Notes: generated from the sequence alone by a model not told the origin. Shown: positions 15,518 to 26,665, counted from the stretch's first letter. The stretch: DNA of 64,000 bases from Actinocatenispora thailandica (GCF_016865425.1 NZ_AP023355.1:4524198-4588197); one strand, 5' to 3'. Numbers and translations: made by a program.

Positions 15518-17311
15518 ATGCGACATCGACGTACGGTCGCGGCGCTCGCCACGGCATGTTGCCTGACCGGAGCCGTGCTGAGCGCCGCGGCCGCGCCGGC
15601 GGCCGCGGCGCCCAAGGACGTCACGCTGACCGTGCTCGGCACCAGCGACGTGCACGGCCACGCACTCGACTGGGACTACTACAAGGACAAGCCCTATTCC
15701 GACGCGGCCGGCAACTCGGTCGGGCTGGCGCGGGTGTCCACGGTCGTCGACCAGGTGCGCCGGCAGAACCCGAACACGCTGCTGGTCGACGACGGTGACG
15801 TCATCCAGGGCACCCCGCTCGACTCGTACTACGCGACGGTCGAGCCGATCACGAAGACCGGCGCCACGCATCCGATGGCCGCCGCGATGAACCAGATGGG
15901 CTACGTGGCCGGCGCGGTCGGCAACCACGAGTTCAACTACGGCGTCGACTATCTCGACGCGTACCGCAAGCAGCTCGACTTCCCGCTGCTCGCCGCGAAC
16001 GTCACCGACCACCGCACCGGCGCGCCGGCCTTCCAGCCGTACGTCATCCGTACCGTGAAGCCCGCGCACGGCGGCAAGCCGGTGCACGTCGGGTTCCTCG
16101 GCCTGACCACGCCCGGCTCGGCGATCTGGGACAAGCCCCGGGTTTCCGGCCGCCTCGACTTCACCGGCGTACTGGAGTCGGCGAAGCGCTGGGTGCCCCG
16201 GGTCCGGGCGGCCGGCGCCGACGTGGTCGTGGTGCTCGCGCACTCCGGCATCGAGACCAGCTCCTCGTACGGCGACGCGCTGCCCTGGCCGGAGAACGAC
16301 ATGCGCCAGGTCGCCCAGCAGGTACCGGGGATCGACGCGATCCTGTCCGGGCACACGCACCGGAACAACCCCGAGGTGGACGTCACCAACGAGCAGACCG
16401 GCCGCACGGTGGTCATCTCGCAGCCCGGACTGTGGGGCGAACGGGTCTCCCGGTTCGACCTGAAGCTCCGGCTGGTGCGCGGCCACTACCAGGTGGCGGG
16501 CGCCAGCTCGTCGCTGCTGGACCCGGCAGCCGCCCGGCCCGACCCGAAGGTGGTCGCGGCGACGAAGGCGCAGCACGCCACCACGGTGTCCTACGTCAAC
16601 TCGGTGATCGGGCAGTCCACTGCGGACATGCCGGCCGGGCCGTGCCGCTGGTCCGACTGTGCCGCACTGGATTTCATCAACCAGGTGCAGACCGCGACCG
16701 TCCGGAACGCGCTGACCGGTGACGAGGCCGAGCTGCCGGTGCTGTCGGCGGCGGCACCGTTCAACCGGGACGGCGGGATCACCGCGGGCGACGTGACGGT
16801 ACGCGACATCGCCGGCATCTACGAGTTCGACAACACGTTGCTCGGCATCGAGCTGACCGGCGCCCAGGTCAAGGCGTACCTGGAGAAGTCGGCGGAGTAC
16901 TTCAAGCAGGTGTCGGGTACCGGCCCCTACCCGGCCGACGACGTCACGAACGCGCCGACGACCGACTCCCCGAACGGCACCCCGGACTACCTGTACGACG
17001 TGCTGTCCGGCGTCAGGTACGACATCGACATCGCGAAGGCGCCCGGCAGCCGGATCGAGAACCTGGCGTACGACGGGAAGCCGGTCACCGACGACCAGCG
17101 GTTCGTGCTGGCGATCAACAACTACCGGCAGTCCGGCGGCGGGAACTTCCCCGGGGTCACCAGCGCACCGGTGGTGTACGACCAGCAGGTCGCGATCCGC
17201 GAGTCGCTGATCGACTGGGTGCAGCGGGCCGGCACCATCGACCCGTCGCAGTACTCGACAGACGACTGGAAGCTCGTCGCGAACGGCCAGCCGGTCCAGA
17301 TCACCGGCTGA
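15518..17311 (+). CDS. Secreted 5'-nucleotidase / bifunctional metallophosphatase
   Basis: A 597-residue exported phosphoesterase. A signal peptide covers about residues 1-35. The calcineurin-like metallophosphatase domain carries GTSDVHGH, DDGDVIQG, GNHEFNYG and SGHTHRN metal-binding motifs. A C-terminal 5'-nucleotidase domain contains NRDGGITAGDVTVRDI, which binds the nucleoside, and NYRQSGGGNFPG. It resembles 2',3'-cyclic phosphodiesterase/3'-nucleotidase and UshA-type enzymes that salvage extracellular nucleotides. The ATG at 15518 follows GGGAGGA and starts the signal peptide directly; a TTG nine codons upstream would extend through that site and is unlikely. Confidence 0.9.
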   Translation: MRHRRTVAALATACCLTGAVLSAAAAPAAAAPKDVTLTVLGTSDVHGHALDWDYYKDKPYSDAAGNSVGLARVSTVVDQVRRQNPNTLLVDDGDVIQGTPLDSYYATVEPITKTGATHPMAAAMNQMGYVAGAVGNHEFNYGVDYLDAYRKQLDFPLLAANVTDHRTGAPAFQPYVIRTVKPAHGGKPVHVGFLGLTTPGSAIWDKPRVSGRLDFTGVLESAKRWVPRVRAAGADVVVVLAHSGIETSSSYGDALPWPENDMRQVAQQVPGIDAILSGHTHRNNPEVDVTNEQTGRTVVISQPGLWGERVSRFDLKLRLVRGHYQVAGASSSLLDPAAARPDPKVVAATKAQHATTVSYVNSVIGQSTADMPAGPCRWSDCAALDFINQVQTATVRNALTGDEAELPVLSAAAPFNRDGGITAGDVTVRDIAGIYEFDNTLLGIELTGAQVKAYLEKSAEYFKQVSGTGPYPADDVTNAPTTDSPNGTPDYLYDVLSGVRYDIDIAKAPGSRIENLAYDGKPVTDDQRFVLAINNYRQSGGGNFPGVTSAPVVYDQQVAIRESLIDWVQRAGTIDPSQYSTDDWKLVANGQPVQITG

Positions 17312-17318
17312 ACCCGCG

Positions 17319-17350
17319 CCGGGCGGTGCGGCTCGTACCGCCCCGCCCGG
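17319..17350 (+). terminator. Hairpin after the 5'-nucleotidase gene
   Basis: Arms CCGGGCGG and CCGCCCGG extend inward to GCGG/CCGC through one mismatch, with a short loop. The hairpin begins 8 bases past the stop codon. It has no T-run, as is common in this high-GC sequence. Confidence 0.55.
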
Positions 17351-17406
17351 GTACCACGCGGCGGGCGCCCCCGCTGTCAGAAAACCGCGTGCGGCTAAAT
17401 CATGAA

Positions 17407-17434
17407 ATGACCGACATCGATCTTCACTTAGAGT
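17407..17434 (+). promoter_or_regulatory. Probable promoter of the CWWW leader RNA
   Basis: A -35-like ATGACC (17407-17412) and -10-like TAGAGT (17429-17434) are separated by 16 bases. They lie in a locally AT-rich stretch about 58 bases before the leader peptide start, giving a leader of roughly 50 bases. Confidence 0.45.
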
Positions 17435-17491
17435 AGGTTCGCAAGTACCGACGGTGACTTACCGCGGTACACCTCTCTCAAGGAGACGATC

Positions 17492-17551
17492 ATGCTGGCG
17501 ATCTTCACCGATGGTCTGGCCGTCATCATCAGCCACTGCTGGTGGTGGTAG
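17492..17551 (+). CDS. 19-residue leader peptide ending in Cys-Trp-Trp-Trp
   Basis: A short frame encoding MLAIFTDGLAVIISHCWWW begins with ATG five bases after a strong AAGGAGA site (17480-17486) and stops immediately after three Trp codons. Tandem Trp codons next to a GC-rich hairpin are the hallmark of ribosome-mediated trp-type attenuation leaders in actinobacteria. The Cys-Trp codon stretch GCTGGTGG (17538-17545) is exactly complementary to CCACCAGC (17586-17593) in the loop and 3' arm of the next hairpin. No tryptophan gene or any other plus-strand gene follows before the converging pgi, so the element is an orphan or controls a small RNA. It could instead be a secreted or arrest peptide. 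Confidence 0.6.
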   Translation: MLAIFTDGLAVIISHCWWW

Positions 17552-17574
17552 GCCGCTCCTGCACCGCAGCGCAC

Positions 17575-17603
17575 CGGGCGCCCGGCCACCAGCCGGGCGC
17601 CCG
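17575..17603 (+). terminator. Attenuator-like hairpin after the leader peptide
   Basis: Twelve paired bases, GGGCGCCCGGC (17576-17586) with GCCGGGCGCCC (17592-17602) plus one outer C-G pair, close a CACCA loop. It starts 24 bases after the leader stop. There is no T-run. Part of its 3' arm can pair instead with the leader's Trp codons. Confidence 0.65.
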
Positions 17604-17639
17604 ACGCATTCGTCCCGATCCATACCGTGCCGTACCCGC

Positions 17640-17661
17640 CTGCCGGTCCCGAGACCGGCAG
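17640..17661 (+). other. Short perfect hairpin in the leader transcript
   Basis: CTGCCGGTC and GACCGGCAG form a 9-bp stem with a CCGA loop between the two large GC hairpins, suggesting that the non-coding part of the leader transcript is structured. Confidence 0.5.
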
Positions 17662-17780
17662 ATCTTGCGGAAATCCACGGCAACGTGGGCGGTCCCGACG
17701 TAACGTCGAGTCAGACGGACGGAGTCGCGCTCCGCACGTCTACCCACACCCCGGTCGAGGGCCATCGGTCGGAGTGGCTG

Positions 17781-17809
17781 GGCGCCCGGCAGCCAGCCGG
17801 GCGCCTTTT
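17781..17809 (+). terminator. Second copy of the GC hairpin, with T-run
   Basis: GGCGCCCGGC and GCCGGGCGCC pair around an AGCCA loop and are followed by TTTT, a textbook intrinsic terminator in the plus direction. The stem is the same as that of the hairpin at 17575-17603. It defines a transcript of about 370 bases that carries only the leader peptide. Confidence 0.75.
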
Positions 17810-17873
17810 CGCACCCACGGCCCGCTCACCGGACCACCGGTCACCGGACCGCGGCCCGGTGACCGGACCGGCA

Positions 17874-19496
17874 CTAGCGGCCGCGCTGGGTGCGGTAGCG
17901 CGCGATCAGCGCCGCCGTCGACGGGTCGGTGTCGCCCGGCTCCCCGGCCAGCAACGGCGCGAGCTGCTTGGCCATCTCCTTGCCGAGCTCCACACCCCAC
18001 TGGTCGAACGAGTCGATGCCCCAGATGGTGCCCTCGGTGAACGTGATGTGCTCGTACAGCGCGACGAGCTGACCCAGCGTCGCCGGGGTCAGCTTCGGCG
18101 CCAGGATCGAGGTGGTCGGGTGGTTGCCCGGCATCACCTTGTGCGCCACCACGTCCGCCGCGACACCGGTGGCCTCGACCTCCGCGGCGGTACGGCCGAA
18201 GGCCAGCGCCGCGGTCTGCGCGAAGAAGTTCGCCATGAACGCGTCGTGCATCTCGTCGACCTCGTAGTTGGGCTCGGCGAACCCGATGAAGTCGGCCGGG
18301 ATGATCTTCGTGCCCTGGTGGATCAGCTGGTAGAACGCGTGCTGCCCGTTCGTGCCCGGCTCACCCCAGAACACCTCGCCGGTCTGGTACGTGACCGGGG
18401 CGCCGTCCCGGGTGACCGACTTGCCGTTCGACTCCATCGTCAGCTGCTGCAGGTACGCCGGGAACCGGTGCAGCAACTGGGAGTACGGCAGCACCGCGTG
18501 CGTCTGCGCGCCGAGGAAGTTGTCGTACCAGACGTTCAGCAGGCCGAGCAGGACCGGCACGTTCTGCCCGATCGGCGCGGTCCGGAAGTGCTCGTCCACC
18601 ACGTGGAAGCCGGCCAGCATCTCACCGAAGGCGTCGCGCCCGATCGCGAGCATCAGCGACAGCCCCACCGCCGAGTCGAACGAGTACCGCCCGCCGACCC
18701 AGTCCCAGAAGCCGAACATGTTGTCGGTGTCGATGCCGAACTCGCCGACCAGCTTCGCGTTGGTGCTCACCGCGACGAAGTGCTTCGCCACCGCCGCCGG
18801 GTCGTCGCCCAGCCCGGACAACAACCAGGCCCGCGCCTGCCGCGCGTTGGTCAGCGTCTCCAGCGTGGAGAACGTCTTCGAGGCGACCACGAACAGCGTC
18901 GACGCCGGATCCAGGTCGGCCAGCGTCAGGCTCAGGTCGGTCGGGTCGATGTTGGAGATGAAACGGCAGGCGATGCCGGCGTCCCGCCACGGCGCGAGCG
19001 CCTCGTACGCCATCACCGGGCCCAGATCCGAGCCACCGATGCCGATGTTGACCACGGTACGGATCGGGTCGCCGTGATGCCCGCGCCAGTCACCGGACCG
19101 GACCCGCTCGGCGAAGTCACCCATCCGGTCCAGCACCGCATGCACGTCGGCCACCACGTCCTGCCCGTCCACGACCAGTTCCGCGGAGCGCGGCAGCCGC
19201 AGCGCCGTGTGCAGCACGGCCCGATCCTCGGAGGTGTTGATGTGCTCACCGGCGAACATCGCCGCGATCCGGTCGGTCAACCCGGCCCGCCGCGCCAGCG
19301 CCGTCAGCAGCTCGATCGTCTCGTCGGTGACCAGGTTCTTGCTGTAGTCGACGAACAGGTCGCCAGCCTGTGCGGAAAGCCGCTCCGGTCGCTTCGGGTC
19401 CTGTTCGAACTCGGCTCGCAGCTGCAGCGCCCGCGCCTGCTCGGCGTGCGCCGCGAGGGCGCGCCACTCGTCGGTCGTGGTGATGTCCGTGCTCAT
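17874..19496 (-). CDS. pgi: Glucose-6-phosphate isomerase
   Basis: A 540-residue cytoplasmic enzyme interconverting glucose 6-phosphate and fructose 6-phosphate, close to the usual 545-550 residues. The phosphoglucose isomerase signature GIGGSDLGP is at 152-160; [16 protein letters not shown] and the C-terminal catalytic region [10 protein letters not shown] follow. The ATG at 19496 has GGAG eight bases upstream. The gene stands alone, with its 3' end facing the leader-peptide locus and a perfect long inverted repeat upstream of its promoter side. Confidence 0.96.
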   Translation of the reverse strand: MSTDITTTDEWRALAAHAEQARALQLRAEFEQDPKRPERLSAQAGDLFVDYSKNLVTDETIELLTALARRAGLTDRIAAMFAGEHINTSEDRAVLHTALRLPRSAELVVDGQDVVADVHAVLDRMGDFAERVRSGDWRGHHGDPIRTVVNIGIGGSDLGPVMAYEALAPWRDAGIACRFISNIDPTDLSLTLADLDPASTLFVVASKTFSTLETLTNARQARAWLLSGLGDDPAAVAKHFVAVSTNAKLVGEFGIDTDNMFGFWDWVGGRYSFDSAVGLSLMLAIGRDAFGEMLAGFHVVDEHFRTAPIGQNVPVLLGLLNVWYDNFLGAQTHAVLPYSQLLHRFPAYLQQLTMESNGKSVTRDGAPVTYQTGEVFWGEPGTNGQHAFYQLIHQGTKIIPADFIGFAEPNYEVDEMHDAFMANFFAQTAALAFGRTAAEVEATGVAADVVAHKVMPGNHPTTSILAPKLTPATLGQLVALYEHITFTEGTIWGIDSFDQWGVELGKEMAKQLAPLLAGEPGDTDPSTAALIARYRTQRGR

Positions 19497-19546
19497 CGAT
19501 CGCTCCAAGATCTCATCGACCGCTCCCCCGGCACCTCGCACCACGA

Positions 19547-19608
19547 TCCTTTGCTCTGCGCACCCAGGCGCACCACCGGTGGCACGCTCAGGTGCGCAGA
19601 GCAAAGGA
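19547..19608. repeat. 62-bp element with perfect 18-bp inverted repeats
   Basis: Left arm TCCTTTGCTCTGCGCACC (19547-19564) and right arm GGTGCGCAGAGCAAAGGA (19591-19608) are perfect complements. The 26-base centre holds its own palindrome CCACCGGTGG. It lies between the 5' end of pgi and the 3' end of the GNAT gene, both on the minus strand. It could terminate the GNAT transcript or be a dispersed palindromic element. Confidence 0.85.
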
Positions 19609-19704
19609 CGGAAACGACTGGTCGCCACCCCCGGGCCGCAACGCGTTCGGTACCGCAACATTCCGATCATGCCTCATCGACGACGCGGCCCGAACGCAAC
19701 GGGG

Positions 19705-20640
19705 TCAGGCCGTCGCCACCGGGGCCGAGAGCACGAACCGCACCTCGGTGTTGCGGTACCCGGCCCGCTCGAACGCGCGCTGCATCGGCACGTTGACCAT
19801 GTCGGTGGTGGCGGTGATCCGCTCCGCGCCGGCCGCGGCGTGGAACCGGGTGATGTCCGCCAGCACCTCCCCGATGTACCCGTTGCCGCGCTGCTCCGGC
19901 AGCACCCCCAGGTACCCGACATTGCGCCCGTACGGGTTGCGCCACGGGATGCCGAACCCGACCAGCGTGCCGTCCCGCGTGTACGCCAGCCGCCACCAGC
20001 CGCGCGTGTCCGGCACGCTGGCGTAGATCGCGAGTTCCTTCCCGGCCGCCCGCTCGGCGCCCAGCGCCGCCACGTTCCGGCGGCTGGTGGTGTCCAACGA
20101 GCCGACCGCCACCCGGCGGAACACGTCGAGGAACGCCGCGTCGTCCGGCTCCGGCCGGAACAGCAGCCGCTCCCCTGCCGTCGGCAGCCCGGACGCCGGC
20201 GTCCAGGCGTACTGCAGGCGTTCCAGTTCCTCGGTCAGGCCGGCCCGGGCCGCCGCCTGCCGGCGCCACTCCAGCGCGGCCACCGCGGCCGGGCGGTGCC
20301 GCCAGCCGACCGGCAACCGCAGCTCGAAGTCCGGTCGCGCGCCCAACATCCGGTGCGCCGCCGCCAGCAACTCGGCCGCCGCCCCGACCCGGTCGCCGAC
20401 CGACGCCGCCACCCACAGATGGTCCAGCGCCAACGGGACGGGTTCACCCGCACGCGACCACCACACCGCCAGTGCCACCGGGACACCGGCGTCCTCGGCG
20501 AGCCACACCCACTCCGGCCGGTACTGGCCGGCGGCCAGCTCGGTGCGAAACTGCGCGGCGTCGACCCAGCTCGCCGGGTCCGCCTCGAACAGCTCCGCCA
20601 CCTGGTCGAGCTCCGCCTCGACCACACTGCGAAACAACAC
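19705..20640 (-). CDS. GNAT-family N-acetyltransferase
   Basis: A 311-residue protein translated from GTG after an AGGAGG site. The C-terminal half is a GNAT fold with the acetyl-CoA binding stretch YLGVLPEQRGNGYIGEVL near 265-285. The N-terminal half is a second, degenerate GNAT-like domain (GQYRPEWVWLAEDAGVPVALAVWW). Tandem GNAT proteins of this size in actinomycetes include mycothiol synthase-like and aminoglycoside-modifying relatives. No feature here fixes the substrate. It is a single-gene unit. Confidence 0.78.
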   Translation of the reverse strand: MLFRSVVEAELDQVAELFEADPASWVDAAQFRTELAAGQYRPEWVWLAEDAGVPVALAVWWSRAGEPVPLALDHLWVAASVGDRVGAAAELLAAAHRMLGARPDFELRLPVGWRHRPAAVAALEWRRQAAARAGLTEELERLQYAWTPASGLPTAGERLLFRPEPDDAAFLDVFRRVAVGSLDTTSRRNVAALGAERAAGKELAIYASVPDTRGWWRLAYTRDGTLVGFGIPWRNPYGRNVGYLGVLPEQRGNGYIGEVLADITRFHAAAGAERITATTDMVNVPMQRAFERAGYRNTEVRFVLSAPVATA

Positions 20641-20966
20641 GTCGATGCCTCCTGTACCGAAGGCGCCGCCGCGCGGTCAGGACCTGCCGTCCCGCCCCGG
20701 AAGCGCCGAGAATCCGCTGGTCATCACCGGTGCCTCCCTCCTCGTCACGGTCGCCGACCGGTCGCCGGCGAACCCGCGCAGACGGTACGCGACCAGCCCG
20801 GCCGGCGGCAAACGCGTTGCTGCGTGACCCGCCGCGGTCGCTGCCCGCGCGGTGGTCGGTGCCGCCCGCGGCAGCCCACGGCCGCCGGACTCGAGCACCG
20901 TGGCGGAACGCGCCGCGGGCCGGCCGCGCACGGCCGGTGTCGTACCCGGCTGGTAGATCTGCTGGC
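20641..20966. other. Intergenic spacer, no gene seen
   Basis: This 326-bp gap lies between divergent genes (GNAT minus, SnoaL-like plus). Apart from the AGGAGG of the GNAT gene at its left edge I see no coding potential, clear promoter or long inverted repeat. Confidence 0.5.
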
Positions 20967-21329
20967 ATGAACGACCCGGCAGAGTTCCTTCGTCGGTACG
21001 AGCGGGCCACCAACAGCCACGACGTCGCCCGGCTGGCGCCGCTGATCGCGGCGGACGCGAGCTACTGGTTCACCGACGGCTCGCACCACGGGCGAGACGA
21101 CGTGCTCGCCGCCATCGAGCGCACCTTCCGCACGATCACCGACGAGACGTACTCGCTGACCGACGTGACCTGGCTGTACCGCGGCACCGACCACGCGGCC
21201 TGTCGCTACCGGTTCCGGTGGTCCGGCACCGTCGACGGTCGGCCCGCCAGCGGCGCCGGCCGCGGCACCGCGGTGCTGGTCCATACCGACCGCGGCTGGC
21301 AGGTCCAGCACGAACACCTCAGCCGCTGA
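20967..21329 (+). CDS. SnoaL-like / NTF2-fold protein
   Basis: A 120-residue protein with the NTF2-like cone fold pattern: an N-terminal helix (FLRRYERATNSHDVARLAPLI), then alternating strands ending in GRGTAVLVHTDRGWQVQHEHLS. This matches SnoaL_3/DUF4440 proteins that bind or isomerise small molecules. The ATG begins the conserved helix; longer upstream readings lack a ribosome binding site. Function cannot be assigned. It converges on nrdJ across a strong hairpin. Confidence 0.75.
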   Translation: MNDPAEFLRRYERATNSHDVARLAPLIAADASYWFTDGSHHGRDDVLAAIERTFRTITDETYSLTDVTWLYRGTDHAACRYRFRWSGTVDGRPASGAGRGTAVLVHTDRGWQVQHEHLSR

Positions 21330-21378
21330 CCGGCCGGTCCGGCGTGACCGGCCGCCGACGACCGGTCCCGGCACGAAC

Positions 21379-21418
21379 GACGACGGGGTGCCGGCGTGTT
21401 CGCCGGCACCCCGTCGTT
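21379..21418. terminator. Strong bidirectional hairpin before nrdJ 3' end
   Basis: A perfect 17-bp stem (21380-21396 with 21401-21417) closes a TGTT loop, with an outer G-T pair. It sits between the convergent SnoaL-like and nrdJ stops, 17 bases from the latter. Confidence 0.8.
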
Positions 21419-21434
21419 CAGGGGGCCACCTGGA

Positions 21435-24299
<2,865 letters not shown>

Positions 24300-24604
24300 C
24301 TCTTCCCCCTCTGCGTGACACCCACACCGGGCGCCACCGCGTCGTGTCGCCCACCCCGTCGTACCGGCCGGGCGGGCCGCTGGCCGCTGTGCTCGTGCGT
24401 TCCCCGGCGCCGCGCGTCGTCGCCGACGGGCACCGGTAGCGACCACGCCCGGTCACCGCGGTCGATGCCGCGGTCCGTTCGCCTCGGTCGTCTGTGCTCT
24501 GGCTGTGCTGTCGGGGTCGAGCCCCGTCGCCTGTGCTTCCCGTGCGCGAGTCGGCGCCGTGCGCGACTCGGCCGGGTCGGTTGCGTCGGTGCGTCCGCGC
24601 CGGC
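24300..24604. other. nrdR-nrdJ spacer
   Basis: About 305 bp between nrdR and nrdJ. I see no cobalamin riboswitch consensus and no independent promoter; GC content is as in the rest of the window. Continuous transcription from nrdR is likely. Confidence 0.4.
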
Positions 24605-25177
24605 TCAGTCGCCGCCCACCCGCACCCGGGCGCCGCCCGGGGCGTCCGCCGAGCGGCCGACCGACGCTCTGCGCCGGGTCGCGTCGGGCTCCGCCGGGCC
24701 TTCCCGCTCGCCCGAGCCGCCACCACCGCCGTCCCGCGACTCGCGCAGGCTGGAGATCTCCTTCTCGAAGTCGTCCAGCGTGTCGAACGCGCGGTAGACG
24801 CTCGCGAACCGCAGGTAGGCCACCTCGTCCAGGTCGCGCAGCGGGCCGAGGATCGCCAGCCCCACGTCGTGGCTGGGCACCTCCGCCGCGCCGCGACCGC
24901 GGACGCCGTCCTCCACCCGCTGGGCGAGCAGCGCCAGGTCGTCGTCGTCGACCGGCCGTCCCTGGCAGGCCTTGCGCACCCCGGACATCACCTTCGCCCG
25001 GCTGAACGGCTCGGTGACCCCGCTGCGTTTGACGACGGCGAGGACCGCCTCCTCGACCGTGGTGAACCGCTTGCCGCACTCCTGGCAGGCGCGCCGCCGC
25101 CGGATGAGCTGGCCGTCCTCCGCCTCGCGGGAGTCGACCACCCGGGACTCGGTGTGCCGACAGTACGGACAGCGCAT
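24605..25177 (-). CDS. nrdR: Transcriptional repressor NrdR
   Basis: A 190-residue repressor of ribonucleotide reductase genes. It opens with the zinc ribbon MRCPYC, the second Cys pair being ACQECGKRF, followed by an ATP-cone domain (about 50-140) that senses ATP and dATP. The ATG at 25177 lies nine bases after AGGAGG; the GTG next to that site is too close to be used. The C-terminal 40 residues are a Gly/Arg/Ala-rich extension beyond the usual 150-170 length. It heads the nrdR-nrdJ unit. Confidence 0.95.
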   Translation of the reverse strand: MRCPYCRHTESRVVDSREAEDGQLIRRRRACQECGKRFTTVEEAVLAVVKRSGVTEPFSRAKVMSGVRKACQGRPVDDDDLALLAQRVEDGVRGRGAAEVPSHDVGLAILGPLRDLDEVAYLRFASVYRAFDTLDDFEKEISSLRESRDGGGGGSGEREGPAEPDATRRRASVGRSADAPGGARVRVGGD

Positions 25178-25314
25178 GTCGAACACCTCCTGACGATCTG
25201 CGCGACCAACCGGTCACCGGCGATTCGCGGGCAGCGCGAAGCGACCCGGCGAGGGCTCGACGACCTGTGTACGGAACGAACCGGTGAGGCCACTAACCCC
25301 AACCAGTGCCCATC

Positions 25315-25328
25315 TTACAGCGCTGTAA
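25315..25328. promoter_or_regulatory. Perfect 14-bp palindrome TTACAGCGCTGTAA
   Basis: A perfect palindrome directly beside the NrdR-box-like site, in the predicted 5' untranslated region of nrdR. It may be a second operator or an extension of the first. The regulator is unknown. Confidence 0.5.
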
Positions 25329-25344
25329 CTACTAGATGTTGGGT
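25328..25344 (-). promoter_or_regulatory. NrdR-box-like operator
   Basis: On the minus strand the site reads ACCCAACATCTAGTAGT, close to actinobacterial NrdR boxes (CCCAACATCTAGTGT-like). It covers the predicted start of transcription of nrdR. A partial second half (CCCCAAC...AGTG, about 25297-25308) is present, but its spacing does not match the usual 31 bases. Confidence 0.55.
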
Positions 25345-25347
25345 CTG

Positions 25348-25376
25348 ACGCTATTCCGTCGGCCCGGTTATCGCAA
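25348..25376 (-). promoter_or_regulatory. Promoter of nrdR-nrdJ
   Basis: On the minus strand a -35 TTGCGA (25371-25376) and -10 TAGCGT (25348-25353) are 17 bases apart. The start point would fall at about 25341, inside the NrdR-box-like site, consistent with repression by NrdR. Confidence 0.6.
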
Positions 25377-25468
25377 GCTGATCGACAGTTCGGCGTGTCA
25401 CTGTCGCCCGGCCAGGGGAACCCGACAGGAGGGTCCACATCGCGACCCAACGGCGACCGAAGGCGCCA

Positions 25469-26506
25469 TCAACCGCCGGCCGGGACGTTCAACTCCTGCC
25501 CCGGATAGATCGTGTATCCGGACAGGTGGTTGAGGTGCCGGATTCGCTCGATCGTGGCCACCGGATCGCGGGAGGCAGAGTACCGGTCGGCGATCGACCA
25601 GAGCGTGTCGCCCCGGTGCACCTCGACCCGCCGCACCGGCGGCTCGGCACCGCCCGAACTGGCCACCGCGGCCCCCAACCCCGCTGCCAGCAGCAGCACC
25701 ACCGCGGTACGCACCAGCCGGCCGCGTCGCGTGAGCCGGACCGGCCGGTGGAGGCCCGAACCCGGCACCGCCGTCCGCCGGACCGAGGGGTTGGCGCGGG
25801 AGCGGCCGGCGCGCGAGACGGACCGGGAACGAGGCGCAGCGGGCCGGACATTCGAGGTGTCCTGGCCACTCCGACCGTCCGCCGCCCCCCGGGCAGCCCG
25901 GGCACCCCGGGACGCCCGCTCACTCCCGGCGGCCCGATCCCCACGGACACCCCGGGCGTCTCCTGCAGCCCGGGTCGAGCCGGCCCCGGTCGAGCGGGTG
26001 TCCGGCGAGCGCGGCCGTGACCCGTCCGACGTGGCCGCCGGATCGGCGCCGCCCCGGATCAGCCGCAACCGCGGGCGGTCGTCCAGCGAAGTGGCGCCGC
26101 GGGCCGGCATCGCCTGCCGGACGCCCAGCGCGCGGCCGGTGAACCATCCGGTGACCGCCCTCGCCGGCACCGCCTTCCCGCTCGCCGCCGACACGACCAC
26201 GCCCGCCCTCGGCACCACACGACCACGCGGGGCCGCGCCGCCGCCCGCGGGCACCGCTGCACCGCGGTCGATCCCGGCGGAACCCGGCCCGCCCGAATCG
26301 GTCCCGGCGGACTCGGCCCCGCCGGGATCGTCCCCACCGAGCCCGGCCGCGCCGGGCTCGGCCGCGCCGGGCTTGGACGCGCCGGGCTCGGCCGCGCCGG
26401 GCTTGGTCTCGCCGGGCTTGGTCTCGCCGGGGTCGGGTTCTCTCCGGCCGCCTCCGGTCGCCTCGAATCTGGTCGAACTGCGCCGTGCCGTCACTGTTGC
26501 CCCCAT
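25469..26506 (-). CDS. LysM-domain membrane protein, ChiZ/YneA position
   Basis: A 345-residue protein ending in one LysM peptidoglycan-binding domain (about 295-345, GDTLWSIADRYS) after a single transmembrane segment (about 268-288). The long N-terminal part is disordered, Ala/Gly/Arg-rich, and carries KPGxx-type pentapeptide repeats. A LysM protein beside and divergent from lexA is the arrangement of mycobacterial chiZ (Rv2719c) and Bacillus yneA, which are SOS-induced cell-division inhibitors. The ATG at 26506 keeps both LexA boxes upstream; a start at 26611 would overlap one. An internal ATG at 26110 is another option. Division inhibition is inferred from context. Confidence 0.75.
   Translation of the reverse strand: MGATVTARRSSTRFEATGGGRREPDPGETKPGETKPGAAEPGASKPGAAEPGAAGLGGDDPGGAESAGTDSGGPGSAGIDRGAAVPAGGGAAPRGRVVPRAGVVVSAASGKAVPARAVTGWFTGRALGVRQAMPARGATSLDDRPRLRLIRGGADPAATSDGSRPRSPDTRSTGAGSTRAAGDARGVRGDRAAGSERASRGARAARGAADGRSGQDTSNVRPAAPRSRSVSRAGRSRANPSVRRTAVPGSGLHRPVRLTRRGRLVRTAVVLLLAAGLGAAVASSGGAEPPVRRVEVHRGDTLWSIADRYSASRDPVATIERIRHLNHLSGYTIYPGQELNVPAGG
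26349..26438 (-). repeat. 15-bp minisatellite in the LysM gene
   Basis: Six tandem 15-mers of the form GCGCCGGGCTYGGHC (plus-strand sense) encode the Lys/Glu-Pro-Gly pentapeptides near the N-terminus of the LysM protein. Confidence 0.85.
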
Positions 26507-26585
26507 GTGTCGCACGCCATCGCGGGCGGCCCACCGCGGCGAACGCGCGGTGACGGGCCGACCCGAAGGAACGACTGCCGTCGGA

Positions 26586-26601
26586 TCGAACACAAGTTCG
26601 A
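26586..26601. promoter_or_regulatory. LexA box 1 (perfect)
   Basis: TCGAACACAAGTTCGA matches the actinobacterial SOS consensus TCGAAC-N4-GTTCGA exactly. It lies 80 bases before the LysM gene start and is placed to control that gene. Confidence 0.9.
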
Positions 26602-26665
26602 TCGAACGCACGTACGATTCATACCAGCGGATCGGGCCGATTTCGAGAGCTTGCCGGCGTGTCTA

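Noticed and set aside
17454-19796. A 780-codon plus-strand frame covering the leader locus and opposite pgi
   Set aside because: It runs through the hairpins and antisense to pgi with no protein-like sequence. The real short frame here is the 19-codon leader.
20967-21329. Polyketide cyclase of a biosynthetic cluster
   Set aside because: SnoaL-like folds are widespread, and no polyketide synthase or tailoring genes are nearby.
24300-24604. A cobalamin riboswitch before nrdJ
   Set aside because: No B12-box-like sequence or the conserved core could be recognised; control through the nrdR promoter explains the arrangement.
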